Positions 16,732 to 26,114 of a DNA stretch of 36,404 bases are shown piece after piece. The stretch is from Runella sp. (GTDB taxonomy: Bacteria; Bacteroidota; Bacteroidia; Cytophagales; Spirosomataceae): positions 1-36,404 of the forward strand of contig JAIXPV010000586.1 in the NCBI GenBank assembly GCA_027486105.1, read 5' to 3'. A program made the position numbers and the translations under genes. The notes beneath the pieces are model-generated. The model ran no database searches and had not been told where the DNA came from. It saw only the letters and a list, made by a program, of their open reading frames with translations. Each line of letters opens with the position of its first letter. The stretch's first letter is position 1.

Positions 16732-18021
16732 CTAGTCGTTATAACGGATTAAATCCAATCCAATATCTTTGCGATAATATTTTCCTTCAAATTGTACCGT
16801 TGCTGCTGCCTTTTGAGACTTACTAACTGCTCCTTCGAGCGAGTTTGCTAAGGCGGTTAAGGTCAACACACGGCCTCCGTTGCTGAGTACCTCGCCATTT
16901 CCATTGGCGACGGTCCCTGCGTGGAAGACGAGCACGTCTTCTATTCTTTCTAACTCTGCAATTTTCTTGCCTTTTTCGTACGCTTCAGGATATCCCCCCG
17001 ATACAAGCACCGTAGTCACGGCTGTTTGCGGCGAAATCAGCAAATCGCTTTCCGCTAGCTTTTGGTCAGCGGCAGCGAGCAAAAGCGTCACAAAATCGGA
17101 CTGAATACGCGGCAATACCACCTCCGTTTCGGGGTCGCCCATGCGCGCATTGTATTCAATCACGTAAGGTTCACCTTTTACGTTCATTAAACCAATAAAA
17201 ATAAATCCGACATATCGGATTCCTTCGGCCTGCAAACCCGCCAAGGTAGGCTTAACGATTTTGTTTTCTACTTTCCGTAGAAAGTTTTCATCTGCAAACA
17301 CAACTGGTGACACGGCCCCCATTCCGCCTGTATTGGGCCCTGTGTCTTTTTCTCCGATTCGCTTATAGTCTTTTGCCTCGGGCAAAATTTTATAGTTGAT
17401 ACCGTCCGTTAATACAAAAACAGACAGTTCGATTCCCCTCAGAAACTGCTCAACGACCACTTTGTTTCCAGCATCGCCAAACTTGGCGTCTACCAGCATA
17501 TCTTGCATGGTAGCTTTGGCAGTGGCGATGTTTTCGGCAATAATAACCCCCTTACCCGCGGCCAATCCATCGGCTTTTAAAACAATGGGCAAAGCGTGTG
17601 ACTCCAGAAAGGTAAGGCCTTCTTCGAGCGTTTCGGAGGTAAATGTGCGAGAAGATGCCGTAGGAATCCCATACTTCAACATGAAGTTTTTGGAAAAATC
17701 CTTGCTTCCTTCCAGTTGGGCACCCAGTCGGTCGGGGCCTACGATTTTGACTCTTGAAAGCTCAGGGCGCGCTTTCAAGAAATCAACAATCCCATTGACC
17801 AGCGGCTCTTCTGGCCCCACAATCACTAATTTAATTTTGAAGTCCGCAATTGCTTTCGCAGTTGCTTCAAAGTCATTATAGCTAAAGGGAAGATTGGTCG
17901 CTACTTGAGCGGTACCTGCATTGCCAGGGGCTACATACAACTCATCACAGTGTGGGCTTTGGGCAATTTTCCAAGCAAAAGCGTGTTCACGTCCGCCCGA
18001 ACCAAGGATTAGAATGTTCAT
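16732..18021 (-). CDS. purD: Phosphoribosylamine-glycine ligase
   Basis: PurD joins 5-phosphoribosylamine and glycine with ATP in the second step of purine synthesis. The protein starts MNILILGSGGREHAFAWKIA, the classic PurD opening, with GPEEPLVNGIVDF, the ATP-grasp segment KADGLAAGKGVIIA, GGMGAVSPV and EYNARMGDPETEVVLP all in order. Length from this start is 429 residues, normal for the family. The frame is open up to an ATG at 18069, but that start would lie within the 19-bp hairpin at 18067-18108 and would add 16 residues absent from PurD, so ATG 18021 is preferred. recQ lies upstream on the same strand and ricT downstream. Confidence 0.95.
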   Translation of the reverse strand: MNILILGSGGREHAFAWKIAQSPHCDELYVAPGNAGTAQVATNLPFSYNDFEATAKAIADFKIKLVIVGPEEPLVNGIVDFLKARPELSRVKIVGPDRLGAQLEGSKDFSKNFMLKYGIPTASSRTFTSETLEEGLTFLESHALPIVLKADGLAAGKGVIIAENIATAKATMQDMLVDAKFGDAGNKVVVEQFLRGIELSVFVLTDGINYKILPEAKDYKRIGEKDTGPNTGGMGAVSPVVFADENFLRKVENKIVKPTLAGLQAEGIRYVGFIFIGLMNVKGEPYVIEYNARMGDPETEVVLPRIQSDFVTLLLAAADQKLAESDLLISPQTAVTTVLVSGGYPEAYEKGKKIAELERIEDVLVFHAGTVANGNGEVLSNGGRVLTLTALANSLEGAVSKSQKAAATVQFEGKYYRKDIGLDLIRYND

Positions 18022-18066
18022 CTTTATAATATAAAAGGGATCGCTACGAGTACGATGTTGAGTATT

Positions 18067-18108
18067 CATAAAATTAAGAACAAACCTGCGTTTGTTCTTA
18101 ATTTTATG
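18067..18108. terminator. Perfect 19-bp hairpin between recQ and purD
   Basis: CATAAAATTAAGAACAAAC (18067-18085) is repeated exactly inverted at 18090-18108 with a 4-base loop. It lies 16 bases past the recQ stop (18124) and 46 bases before purD. It probably ends or attenuates recQ transcripts, but the stem is A/T-rich and has no classic U-run beyond its own 3' arm, so an RNA-processing or protein-binding role is also possible. Confidence 0.65.
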
Positions 18109-18123
18109 GGGTTAGCTTTCCAC

Positions 18124-20364
18124 CTAGTTTGCTACTTCTGACAAGAATTTGATACGCATCAATCGGAGTTCGTCTTCGGTGACGTCTTCTTCCGCCAACT
18201 CATCCATGGCCACTGCAATACTATCTGTTTCGGTTGCCATGAAGTAATCATAAATATCCCGTTGGCGGTCACGGTCCATAATCTGATTGATGTAGTAATC
18301 AAGGTTTAGTTTTGTACCGGAGTAGCAGATGTGCTCAATCTCCTCAATCAACTCGTCCATCCCAAGCCCTTTTGCTTCCGCAATCTCATCCAAATCCACT
18401 TTTCGGTCTATCTGCTGAATAATAAAAATCTTCACTTTAGACTTGTTAGCTGCTGATTTTACAACTACGTCTTTAGCGGTTTCTATCTCATTTTCTTCAA
18501 CGTATTTGGTGATTAAATCAATAAACGGTCTTCCAAATTTCGAAACTTTTCCCATTCCGACCCCATTGATTTGGGCCATTTCTTGGGACGTAGTGGGATA
18601 AGTAGTGGCCATTTCTTCCAACGACGGATCTTGGAAAATCACGTACGGAGGGAGGTTTTTTTCTTTCGCCAACTTCTTACGCAGTGCTTTTAATAAACCT
18701 AAAAGCGCTTCATCGTAGGCATTGCCCCCGCCAGCAGGGGCAAGATCGGTTACATCTTCTTCGTCATTTGCTTTCTGAATCTCACTTTCATCAAACGTAT
18801 GATCTTTGGAAATCGTAATCGGATAAGGGTCTTTGATAAATTTGCGTCCCTTTTCGGTCATTTTTAAGACCCCAAAATTTTCGGAGTCTTTAGACAGAAA
18901 TCCAAAAATCACCAGTTGGCGAATCATCGAACGCCAGAACTCCACACCGTATTCCTCCCCTTCCTCTTCATCTTTAAATTTGCCAGCCCCATACATTTCG
19001 AGCTTGTTGTGCTCATAGCTGGTTACGTAGATGTTGTCGGTTGCGGTAATCAAATCGGCAATGTGGTCTCCATCAAACCGCTCATCGGTTTGGTCAATGG
19101 CTTTAAGGACCAAAACCGCCTCTTCCTGAATCCTGATCCGCTGCGTAGGCTTAACGCAATTGTCGCAAAACCCGCAGTCTTTCTCCATGTACTCCCCAAA
19201 ATAACTCAACAACTGACGGCGGCGGCAGGCGCCGAGGTTGGCGTAGGCCACCATTTCGTTGAGCAAATGGCGGGCATTGTCACGTTCGGTAACGGACTTA
19301 TCTTTGTTGAATTTCTCCAGTTTTTGAATATCGTCGATGCAATAAAACATGACGCAATTTCCTTCCAGACCATCGCGGCCAGCACGTCCTGTCTCTTGAT
19401 AATAGCCTTCCAATGATTTGGGGGCGTCATAGTGAATCACAAACCGCACGTCGGGCTTGTCAATTCCCATTCCAAAAGCAATCGTTGCCACAATCACGTC
19501 GGCTTCTTCATTGAGAAAGGCATCCTGATTGTGCATCCGAGTCGATGAGTCCAACCCTGCGTGATACGGAAGTGCTTTTACATCATTGACATTCAGCAAA
19601 TTGGCAACTTCTTCCACCGTTTTGCGGCTAAGGCAATAGATGATACCCGATTTACCTTTGTTGTTTTTAATGTATTTGATAAGTTGTTTATTAACATCTC
19701 CTAATTTAGGGCGAACTTCGTAGTAGAGGTTTTTACGGTTAAACGATGTTTTAAACATCGCTGCTTCTTCCATCCGTAAGTTTTTGACAATGTCCTGCTG
19801 TACTTTGGGCGTAGCAGTGGCGGTCAAAGCAATAAGCGGCAGCTCAGGGTTGATGTTGTCAATAATTCCTCGGATACGGCGATATTCGGGCCGAAAATCA
19901 TGGCCCCACTCAGAAATACAGTGCGCTTCGTCTACCGCTACAAAAGAAATATTGGCTCTTTGTAGAAAATCAAGGTTCTCCTCTTTGGTCAACGATTCTG
20001 GAGCAATGTATAACAGTTTTAGGGTCCCGTCTAAGGCATCTTTTTTAACTTTATTAATTTCAGCCTTGTTGAGGGTAGAATTCAAAAATTGGGCATTGAT
20101 TCCGAAAGCATTGAGTTGATCCACCTGATTTTTCATCAACGCAATAAGGGGCGAGATAACGATAGCAATACCTTCGGTTGTTATCGCGGGCAGCTGATAG
20201 CACAGGGATTTACCAGCACCAGTAGGCATAATCACAAAGGTATTATTGCCGCCCATGATGCTATTGATGATAGCCTCCTGCTCTCCTCTAAACTGACTGT
20301 AACCAAATATTTCTTTGAGTCGCTCTTTAAGCGTATGCTGTACGCCTGTGTCTACCTGAATCAT
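18124..20364 (-). CDS. recQ: ATP-dependent DNA helicase RecQ
   Basis: RecQ is a 3'-5' DNA helicase for recombination and replication-fork repair. The 746-residue protein has Walker A MPTGAGKS (46-53), the DEAH box (145-148) in VDEAHCISEWGHDFRPEYRR, motif III ALTATATPKVQ and motif VI QETGRAGRDG. The zinc-binding RQC cysteines follow (CRRRQLLSYFGEY...CGFCDNC, about residues 380-405). An HRDC domain lies near 545-615 (LLKALRKKLAKEKNLPPYVI...). A 130-residue C-terminal extension with several acidic patches follows, giving a form longer than the E. coli enzyme (about 610) but usual for Bacteroidota. Start ATG 20364 is the first in frame and places the helicase core normally. Confidence 0.95.
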   Translation of the reverse strand: MIQVDTGVQHTLKERLKEIFGYSQFRGEQEAIINSIMGGNNTFVIMPTGAGKSLCYQLPAITTEGIAIVISPLIALMKNQVDQLNAFGINAQFLNSTLNKAEINKVKKDALDGTLKLLYIAPESLTKEENLDFLQRANISFVAVDEAHCISEWGHDFRPEYRRIRGIIDNINPELPLIALTATATPKVQQDIVKNLRMEEAAMFKTSFNRKNLYYEVRPKLGDVNKQLIKYIKNNKGKSGIIYCLSRKTVEEVANLLNVNDVKALPYHAGLDSSTRMHNQDAFLNEEADVIVATIAFGMGIDKPDVRFVIHYDAPKSLEGYYQETGRAGRDGLEGNCVMFYCIDDIQKLEKFNKDKSVTERDNARHLLNEMVAYANLGACRRRQLLSYFGEYMEKDCGFCDNCVKPTQRIRIQEEAVLVLKAIDQTDERFDGDHIADLITATDNIYVTSYEHNKLEMYGAGKFKDEEEGEEYGVEFWRSMIRQLVIFGFLSKDSENFGVLKMTEKGRKFIKDPYPITISKDHTFDESEIQKANDEEDVTDLAPAGGGNAYDEALLGLLKALRKKLAKEKNLPPYVIFQDPSLEEMATTYPTTSQEMAQINGVGMGKVSKFGRPFIDLITKYVEENEIETAKDVVVKSAANKSKVKIFIIQQIDRKVDLDEIAEAKGLGMDELIEEIEHICYSGTKLNLDYYINQIMDRDRQRDIYDYFMATETDSIAVAMDELAEEDVTEDELRLMRIKFLSEVAN

Positions 20365-20561
20365 CCTCGTGACTTATAAATTTTAGTGGCTTTTACTCTC
20401 CTGATTTACAGGGATTTGTATAGCTTTTGTGGTGAGTTGGAATGTAAAAAAATAACGATTATCCAGAGTTATGACAATCCGTTGTAATCGGACCCTGAAC
20501 TCCAGTATCTAAGTTTGAAATTAGTAAAAATTATCAAATTTGACACAACAAATTTTTAGCC

Positions 20562-20584
20562 GTAAAAAAAAACATTTTTTTTAC
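20562..20584. repeat. A/T inverted repeat in the recQ upstream gap
   Basis: GTAAAAAAAA (20562-20571) and TTTTTTTTAC (20575-20584) form a perfect 10-bp inverted repeat with a 3-base loop. The 20365-20696 gap otherwise holds no gene; a palindrome TCAAATTTGA is at 20534-20543. The repeat may act as a weak terminator for the DUF4293 gene or as bent DNA near the recQ promoter. Confidence 0.4.
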
Positions 20585-20696
20585 TGAACTACCCAAAATG
20601 ACTAACAACATACTGATACCCAAAACCTTGCAGGATTTTTACTTAGCAAAATAGGGAGAAAATTTGTCTAAAAATATCCATAATACGTAGGTTTAT

Positions 20697-21170
20697 TTAT
20701 CGCATCCGCTCCTGCGAACGAACAAATTTCTCGTCGCGACGTATGAAACGGTTGGCAAGGACGTTGGCCAACATGGCTAATATGAGGGAATAAAAACCAA
20801 GTCCGAAATCGCCATTGGCGGTAGGATCAAAAAGATTTTTGGCTTTTCCAAACACAAAATACATGACCAAACCCATTATAATCGTCATAAGTACGGAGTT
20901 GGCGGCACATAATCCCGACTGAAGCAAACGGTTTTTATATTGAGACAACGCAAAAGCGGCCAATGCTGCCACGAGGGCCCCCAGCAAAGTAAGGTACCAC
21001 ACTGGCGTGATAACCGAGCTAGTGCCTTGCTGGTGGATAAGCCGCAGGGATGTCAAATGAACTGATTGGGTTGTATCTAATGCTGTTTTATCCCAAATAG
21101 GCAGGGAAATCATACCGCCCATTCCTACGGCAACCAAAGCTAAAAAAAGTGATTGAATACGCTGTAACAT
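20697..21170 (-). CDS. DUF4293 family membrane protein
   Basis: The 157-residue protein begins MLQRIQSLFLALVAVGMGGM, the typical start of the Bacteroidota-specific DUF4293 family. It has four hydrophobic segments (about residues 8-26, 57-76, 84-107 and 122-141) and a basic C-terminus (RFIRRDEKFVRSQERMR), so it is an inner-membrane protein with a positively charged tail. No function is known for the family. It is read divergently from yifB and lies upstream of recQ on the same strand. Confidence 0.85.
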   Translation of the reverse strand: MLQRIQSLFLALVAVGMGGMISLPIWDKTALDTTQSVHLTSLRLIHQQGTSSVITPVWYLTLLGALVAALAAFALSQYKNRLLQSGLCAANSVLMTIIMGLVMYFVFGKAKNLFDPTANGDFGLGFYSLILAMLANVLANRFIRRDEKFVRSQERMR

Positions 21171-21228
21171 AACTTGTTAGTAGTTATTCTTATTTGTTTT
21201 TAATGATTTAGTAACTAATAAAGGATGG

Positions 21229-21236
21229 CAAAGGTA
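21229..21236 (-). promoter_or_regulatory. Promoter -7 box of the DUF4293 gene
   Basis: TACCTTTG (21236-21229, minus strand) matches TAnnTTTG and would give a leader of about 50 bases before ATG 21170. No TTG is found at the expected 19-base spacing, so confidence is limited. Confidence 0.4.
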
Positions 21237-21377
21237 ATCAATTGACTATAATTTTGATACACCCGCGAGAGGGAAGATTTCAAACCCACTTACCAACGCA
21301 AACGTTAGACTACAGCACATCATTTTGATAGATAAACTTTATTTTTACGAAAAAATCAGCATTTAAAAGAATCAAGT

Positions 21378-22919
21378 ATGCTTTCAAAAACCTTCGGCAG
21401 TGCAGTGTATGGCGTCAATGCCACTATCATTACCATTGAAGTAACAGTAGGTCAGGGAATGCGTTTTTTTATGGTGGGATTGCCCGACAGTGCCGTAAAA
21501 GAAAGTGAACAGCGGGTGGAAGCATCGCTGAAATACTTTAATTACCGCATGCCTCGCCAAAAAGTGGTGGTTAATCTGGCGCCAGCCGATATTCGGAAAG
21601 AAGGCTCAGCGTATGATCTGCCCATCGCACTGTGTGTACTTCAGGCCTCCGACCAATTGGTCACCCACAAAAATCTGGAAGACTACATCATCATGGGAGA
21701 ACTTTCACTTGATGGCAACCTCCGCCCCATCAAGGGGGTATTGCCCATTGCCATCGAAGCCCGTAAATTAGGATATAAAGGGTTCATTCTTCCCGCTGCC
21801 AACGCCCACGAGGCGGCGATTGTCAATAACCTAGACGTGATTCCCGTCGAAAACCTCAAAGATGCCATCGAGTTTTTTGAAGGCACGCAAGACATTACAC
21901 CCATAACCATTGATACCAGGGATATTTTCAATAGCACCCTCAACGAGTATGATGCTGATTTTGAACATGTTCAGGGACAGGAGAACATCAAACGCGCACT
22001 CGAAATTTCGGCCGCGGGTGGGCACAATGCCATTATGATTGGCCCTCCAGGCTCTGGAAAAACGATGTTGGCGAAGCGCATTCCGTCCATTTTGCCACCT
22101 TTAACGCTTCACGAAGCCCTCGAAACGACCAAAATACATTCCGTTGCGGGCAAATTGGGCACCAAAGCCGCGCTTATTTCACGGCGGCCGTTTCGGGCAC
22201 CCCACCATACCGTAAGTGATGCCGCCTTGGTAGGCGGGGGGTCGTTTCCCCAACCAGGCGAAATCTCCTTGGCACATAACGGGGTGCTATTTCTGGATGA
22301 ACTTCCCGAATTTAAACGTACCGTTTTGGAAGTAATGCGGCAACCGCTCGAAGAACGCCGCGTAACCATTTCTCGCACCAAATGGGCCATTGAGTTTCCC
22401 GCTAATTTTATGCTCATTGCGAGCATGAACCCTTGCCCTTGTGGTTATTATAACCATCCTGAAAAAGAATGTGTCTGCCCACCAGGGGCGGTGCAGCGCT
22501 ATCTGAACAAAATCAGCGGCCCGCTCCTCGACAGGATTGATTTGCACGTTGAAGTCACGCCCGTTTCGTTTGACCAAATTGCCTCTACCCGCAAATCTGA
22601 AAACAGCGCCGCCATCCGCGAGCGCGTCATCAAGGCCCGCCAAATTCAAACCGAGCGCTTTAAAGAAAATACAGGTATTTACTGCAATGCTATGATGCCA
22701 TCGCAAATGGTAAAAGAAATCTGTGACATAAATCCTGCGGGCAAGGTCTTGCTCAAAACCGCCATGGAACGCCTCGGGCTTTCGGCGCGGGCGTACGACC
22801 GTATACTGAAAGTATCACGCACCATTGCGGACTTAGCCGCCAGTCCCGACATCAAAATTGAACATTTAGCCGAAGCCATTCAGTACCGAAGTTTGGACCG
22901 GGAAAGTTGGGCGGGGTAG
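21378..22919 (+). CDS. YifB/ComM family Mg-chelatase-like AAA+ ATPase
   Basis: This 513-residue protein matches YifB/ComM throughout. It has an N-terminal Lon-protease-like ChlI fold ([20 protein letters not shown], about 33-52), then the AAA+ core with Walker A GPPGSGKT (222-229) and Walker [13 protein letters not shown] (about 298-309). The Zn-like Cys cluster [20 protein letters not shown] and the C-terminal Mg-chelatase helical domain ([20 protein letters not shown]) complete it. ComM is a hexameric branch-migration helicase that helps integrate DNA during natural transformation. No other competence gene is in the window. It has a start typical of the family and no close promoter match. 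The A/T-rich GmrSD gene starts 36 bases after its stop. Confidence 0.93.
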   Translation: MLSKTFGSAVYGVNATIITIEVTVGQGMRFFMVGLPDSAVKESEQRVEASLKYFNYRMPRQKVVVNLAPADIRKEGSAYDLPIALCVLQASDQLVTHKNLEDYIIMGELSLDGNLRPIKGVLPIAIEARKLGYKGFILPAANAHEAAIVNNLDVIPVENLKDAIEFFEGTQDITPITIDTRDIFNSTLNEYDADFEHVQGQENIKRALEISAAGGHNAIMIGPPGSGKTMLAKRIPSILPPLTLHEALETTKIHSVAGKLGTKAALISRRPFRAPHHTVSDAALVGGGSFPQPGEISLAHNGVLFLDELPEFKRTVLEVMRQPLEERRVTISRTKWAIEFPANFMLIASMNPCPCGYYNHPEKECVCPPGAVQRYLNKISGPLLDRIDLHVEVTPVSFDQIASTRKSENSAAIRERVIKARQIQTERFKENTGIYCNAMMPSQMVKEICDINPAGKVLLKTAMERLGLSARAYDRILKVSRTIADLAASPDIKIEHLAEAIQYRSLDRESWAG

Positions 22920-22940
22920 AGCTATATTTATTTTAATGGT

Positions 22941-22948
22941 TAAATTTG
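22941..22948 (+). promoter_or_regulatory. Promoter -7 box of the GmrSD-like gene, near-leaderless
   Basis: TAAATTTG (22941-22948) is an exact TAnnTTTG box ending only 7 bases before the ATG at 22956. Transcription would begin at or within about three bases of the start codon. No TTG is at the normal -33 spacing, so support comes from the box alone. Confidence 0.45.
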
Positions 22949-22955
22949 CACTACT

Positions 22956-24653
22956 ATGTCAAAAATATTCTTCGAACAATCAAGACCTACATTTTCGGAA
23001 ATTATAGGTAACGGAAAAACCTTTGAAGTTCCTAATTATCAACGAAATTATAGTTGGCACTATGATGAGTGGGAGGATTTGTGGTTAGATATTGAAGAGC
23101 TCAACTCAGACGACAATCATTACATGGGTTATGTTGTTCTTAAGCGTACGCCCAATCCTAAACATTATGAAATAATTGACGGACAACAACGAATTACAAC
23201 GCTAAGTATTATTTGTCTGGCATGTATTAGTCTGTTACAAGATTGGATAAACGACAATATTGAGGCTGAAGACAATCGAAAAAGATTAGAATTAATACGA
23301 ACAGGTTATATCGGCTTTTTGGAAGGGCGTACGCTGGTTACTAAAGCAAAGCTAAGGTTGAATCGGATAAATGAATACTTTTTCAGAAGCTACTTAGTTC
23401 AGTTGCGTAAACCCAGCAATATAAGCAGCGAAAAACCTTCCGTTCAAAAATTATACAAAGCTTTTACTTATTTTAAAAAAAAGGTAGAAGAAAAGTTTGA
23501 ATCAAATAAATCTGGCGCGGCTTTGTTTGATTTTGTAGACGGTAATTTAGGTAGTAATTTATTCTTCACACTTATTGAAGTAGGTGATGATACAAATGCT
23601 TACAAAATTTTTGAAACTCTTAATGCACGAGGGGTAAAACTGTCGGCTTCTGATTTACTGAAAAATTATTTATTTTCTCTAATCTTATCTGATTCACCTG
23701 CATTGGTAGAAGATTTAGATATGAAATGGGACGCCATAAACGACATTCTGGGAAATACAGAAGTTACTACCTATTTACGCCATTATTGGAATGCTCGCCA
23801 AAATAAAATCGAACGAAAATCCACCTTATTCAAAGCGTTAAAAAGAAAAGTGGCTAAGCAACAGGAAGCATTGGACTTATTAAACAGCTTGGAAGAAAAT
23901 GTTAGTGTATATGCAGCGTTAAGTGATGAAAATAATGCATTGTGGTCGGATGATGAGAGAAAATCCATTAAAGAGCTGAATTTATTTGACGTAACTCAGT
24001 GCTACTCTTTATTGCTTGTCGCGAAAGAGAAGTTAGCACCTAGCGAATTTGTAAAGCTACTTAAGGATATAGTTGTCATAAGTTTTAGGTATAACATCAT
24101 AGGCGGACAAAATCCTAATGAGTTGGAAAGAGTATATAACGACGCTGCCAACAAAGTGTTCAGGGGAGAACTAACAGCCGCAAAGGCAATTTTTAAATCA
24201 TTGGAAAGCGTATATATAGCGGATACAAATTTCAAAAATGACTTTGCTACAAAATCAATTAATACAAATAAAGCAAATCAACTCGTTAAGTATATCCTCT
24301 CAAAACTCGAAAGACAATACGGAGGAAACGAAATAGATTTAAACGATAAGTCGGTAACGATTGAACATATTCTACCCGAAAAGCCAACGGATGAGTGGAT
24401 TGAGGCGTTCCACAACACAGATACTTCCCAATATATCTACCGAATCGGAAATTTAACATTATTAAAAACCAATACTAATAATACTGTTGGAAGAAAACTC
24501 TTTGCAGTTAAATACCCTGAATACAAAAAAAGTGATTTTAAATTAAACAATTCACATCTTGAGTACGATAAATGGGATGCAAGTACAATAAGCAGCAGGC
24601 AAAGAGACATGGCTACAAAAGCTATCTCCATTTGGAAAATAAATTATTTGTAG
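22956..24653 (+). CDS. GmrSD-type DUF262/DUF1524 endonuclease (predicted phage defence)
   Basis: The 565-residue protein joins the two parts of GmrSD (type IV modification-dependent restriction) in one chain. The N-terminal DUF262 has PNYQRNYSW (26-34) and the ParB-like nucleotide-binding DGQQR (75-79), followed by FETLNARGVKLSASDLLKNY (about 218-238). The C-terminal DUF1524 HNH-type nuclease has IEHILPE (469-475, catalytic His471) and RIGNLTLL (496-503) with a downstream N-x2-N...F..K pattern. The family cuts DNA with sugar-modified cytosines such as glucosylated hydroxymethylcytosine. Target specificity here is unknown. Codon use is visibly more A/T-rich than in the flanking yifB and amine oxidase genes. 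It sits in a tight slot (36 bases after yifB, 12 bases before the convergent gene), which suggests horizontal gain. No partner genes are nearby. Confidence 0.88.
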   Translation: MSKIFFEQSRPTFSEIIGNGKTFEVPNYQRNYSWHYDEWEDLWLDIEELNSDDNHYMGYVVLKRTPNPKHYEIIDGQQRITTLSIICLACISLLQDWINDNIEAEDNRKRLELIRTGYIGFLEGRTLVTKAKLRLNRINEYFFRSYLVQLRKPSNISSEKPSVQKLYKAFTYFKKKVEEKFESNKSGAALFDFVDGNLGSNLFFTLIEVGDDTNAYKIFETLNARGVKLSASDLLKNYLFSLILSDSPALVEDLDMKWDAINDILGNTEVTTYLRHYWNARQNKIERKSTLFKALKRKVAKQQEALDLLNSLEENVSVYAALSDENNALWSDDERKSIKELNLFDVTQCYSLLLVAKEKLAPSEFVKLLKDIVVISFRYNIIGGQNPNELERVYNDAANKVFRGELTAAKAIFKSLESVYIADTNFKNDFATKSINTNKANQLVKYILSKLERQYGGNEIDLNDKSVTIEHILPEKPTDEWIEAFHNTDTSQYIYRIGNLTLLKTNTNNTVGRKLFAVKYPEYKKSDFKLNNSHLEYDKWDASTISSRQRDMATKAISIWKINYL

Positions 24654-24665
24654 CCATTTATCTCT

Positions 24666-26036
24666 TTACGTCACATCCCTATATAACTCCTCTACAACCC
24701 TACGGCCCGACTCAATCGCACCGTGAACTGTGCCGCTGTGGCCGCCGTAGTGCGTAGCTTCGCCCGCAAAATAAACTTTGCGCTGTACAGGCAACGACAG
24801 CGTTTGGCGGGTTAGGAGTCCGCCGCCACCCACGATGGGGTATGAATAAGCGCCCTTAATAAACGGGGCTTTACCCCAATCCATGAGACGGGCATTGGTA
24901 AGGGCACCAGAGGCAACACCTTTTCCATAAATCACATCTAACTCTTTGATGATACTTTGAATCGCCGCCGCGCTCGATTGCGCACTGAGGGCTTCGGCTC
25001 TTTCACCCATCGTCAAACCCGTCAAAACAAAGGATTTTGTGCTGCGCCCGTTTGAACTTACCCGATATTCGGGCACTGCGCCAGAAGTATACACTGAATC
25101 GGTGGCAGCATCCCAAAAACGTTGATTAAACTCCAATATTACTTTAATTCCCGCCCCCATACCAATACTCCTAATAGAAGCAATCTTAGATTCTGGAAGC
25201 GCGGGAGTAAACTGTAAATCAGTGCTTTGTAATACAGCAAGCGGCACCGTTATAATCACTTTGTCTACATAACGCCGCTGGGCTTGGGCATCTTCCAACA
25301 TGATGCGTTCGTTGGTATAATCAATACGCTTGATTTGCGTATTAAGTACAACTCTTGGCAGTATGTTTTTGAATTTTTCTTCTAAAACCGAAGTTAACGA
25401 GCGGTTTGCGAGCAAAAACTCTCCCTCTCCCGCAGACCAAGCTTGGCGCTCCTCCGTCGTACCCAAAACACTCAGGCGGTTGGCCGACGTACCGTGGGCA
25501 TTGGCCACCAAAGCATCGGCGATGTGCCGCACTCCTGTCGCTAATTTGGCCGATTCCATGTATTGAAGCAAGGTAGTGTCGGCGCCCGAATAATTCATAG
25601 CCTGTTGAGCCAAAGACACGGCGGCTTTGAAATCGGCGTTATTGCCCCATTGGGTTTCGGAAAGAACTTGATTACCAATTTGATAGAAATCTATCGAGGT
25701 GTTGGGCACAAAAGAAGCACCCGATTCTTTGACCCAATCGTACCACAGCGAGCGGTTTCCTTGAATTTTTTCGGCACCCAGTTCAATATCGAAATCTGTA
25801 AAACCTTTCAGCGAACGAATTCGTCCGCCAATCTGGTCAGCCGCTTCATAAATGGTATAATTTGCTTTCTTTTCTGCCAACAAATAGCCAGCATACAGCC
25901 CCGCCGCCCCCGCTCCGATAATAGCAATCTGTCCTTTGTACTCTCGCTCCGCATAGGGATCTTCTTCTTTACAACTGCCAAAGGCAATGGCTCCAGTGGT
26001 AAGGACGGTATTTTTGATAAAATCGCGACGTTGCAT
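24666..26036 (-). CDS. Tat-exported FAD-dependent amine oxidase
   Basis: The 456-residue protein starts MQRRDFIKNTVLTTGAIAFG and then SC. This combines a twin-arginine signal with a lipobox-like cysteine at residue 22, so it should be exported folded with FAD bound. The dinucleotide-binding GAGAAG (41-46) is followed by YEAADQIGGRIRS. The C-terminal FAGEATHYGGHSGTVHGAIE is the flavin-contact motif of monoamine oxidases. It should oxidise an amine (or related substrate) to an imine with release of peroxide; the substrate is not predictable. It is convergent with the GmrSD gene and 78 bases downstream of folK. Confidence 0.88.
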   Translation of the reverse strand: MQRRDFIKNTVLTTGAIAFGSCKEEDPYAEREYKGQIAIIGAGAAGLYAGYLLAEKKANYTIYEAADQIGGRIRSLKGFTDFDIELGAEKIQGNRSLWYDWVKESGASFVPNTSIDFYQIGNQVLSETQWGNNADFKAAVSLAQQAMNYSGADTTLLQYMESAKLATGVRHIADALVANAHGTSANRLSVLGTTEERQAWSAGEGEFLLANRSLTSVLEEKFKNILPRVVLNTQIKRIDYTNERIMLEDAQAQRRYVDKVIITVPLAVLQSTDLQFTPALPESKIASIRSIGMGAGIKVILEFNQRFWDAATDSVYTSGAVPEYRVSSNGRSTKSFVLTGLTMGERAEALSAQSSAAAIQSIIKELDVIYGKGVASGALTNARLMDWGKAPFIKGAYSYPIVGGGGLLTRQTLSLPVQRKVYFAGEATHYGGHSGTVHGAIESGRRVVEELYRDVT

Positions 26037-26114
26037 AGTGGTGAGTTAATGAGGATTCAGTGGTGCTTTTTCTTACGTTTGAAAGTTCTCGTTCTCTATT
26101 TTTCAATGGCACAT

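Noticed and set aside
20510-20517. TAAGTTTG as a plus-strand promoter
   Set aside because: No plus-strand gene follows until 21378 and the DUF4293 gene lies antisense between; no TTG at proper spacing.
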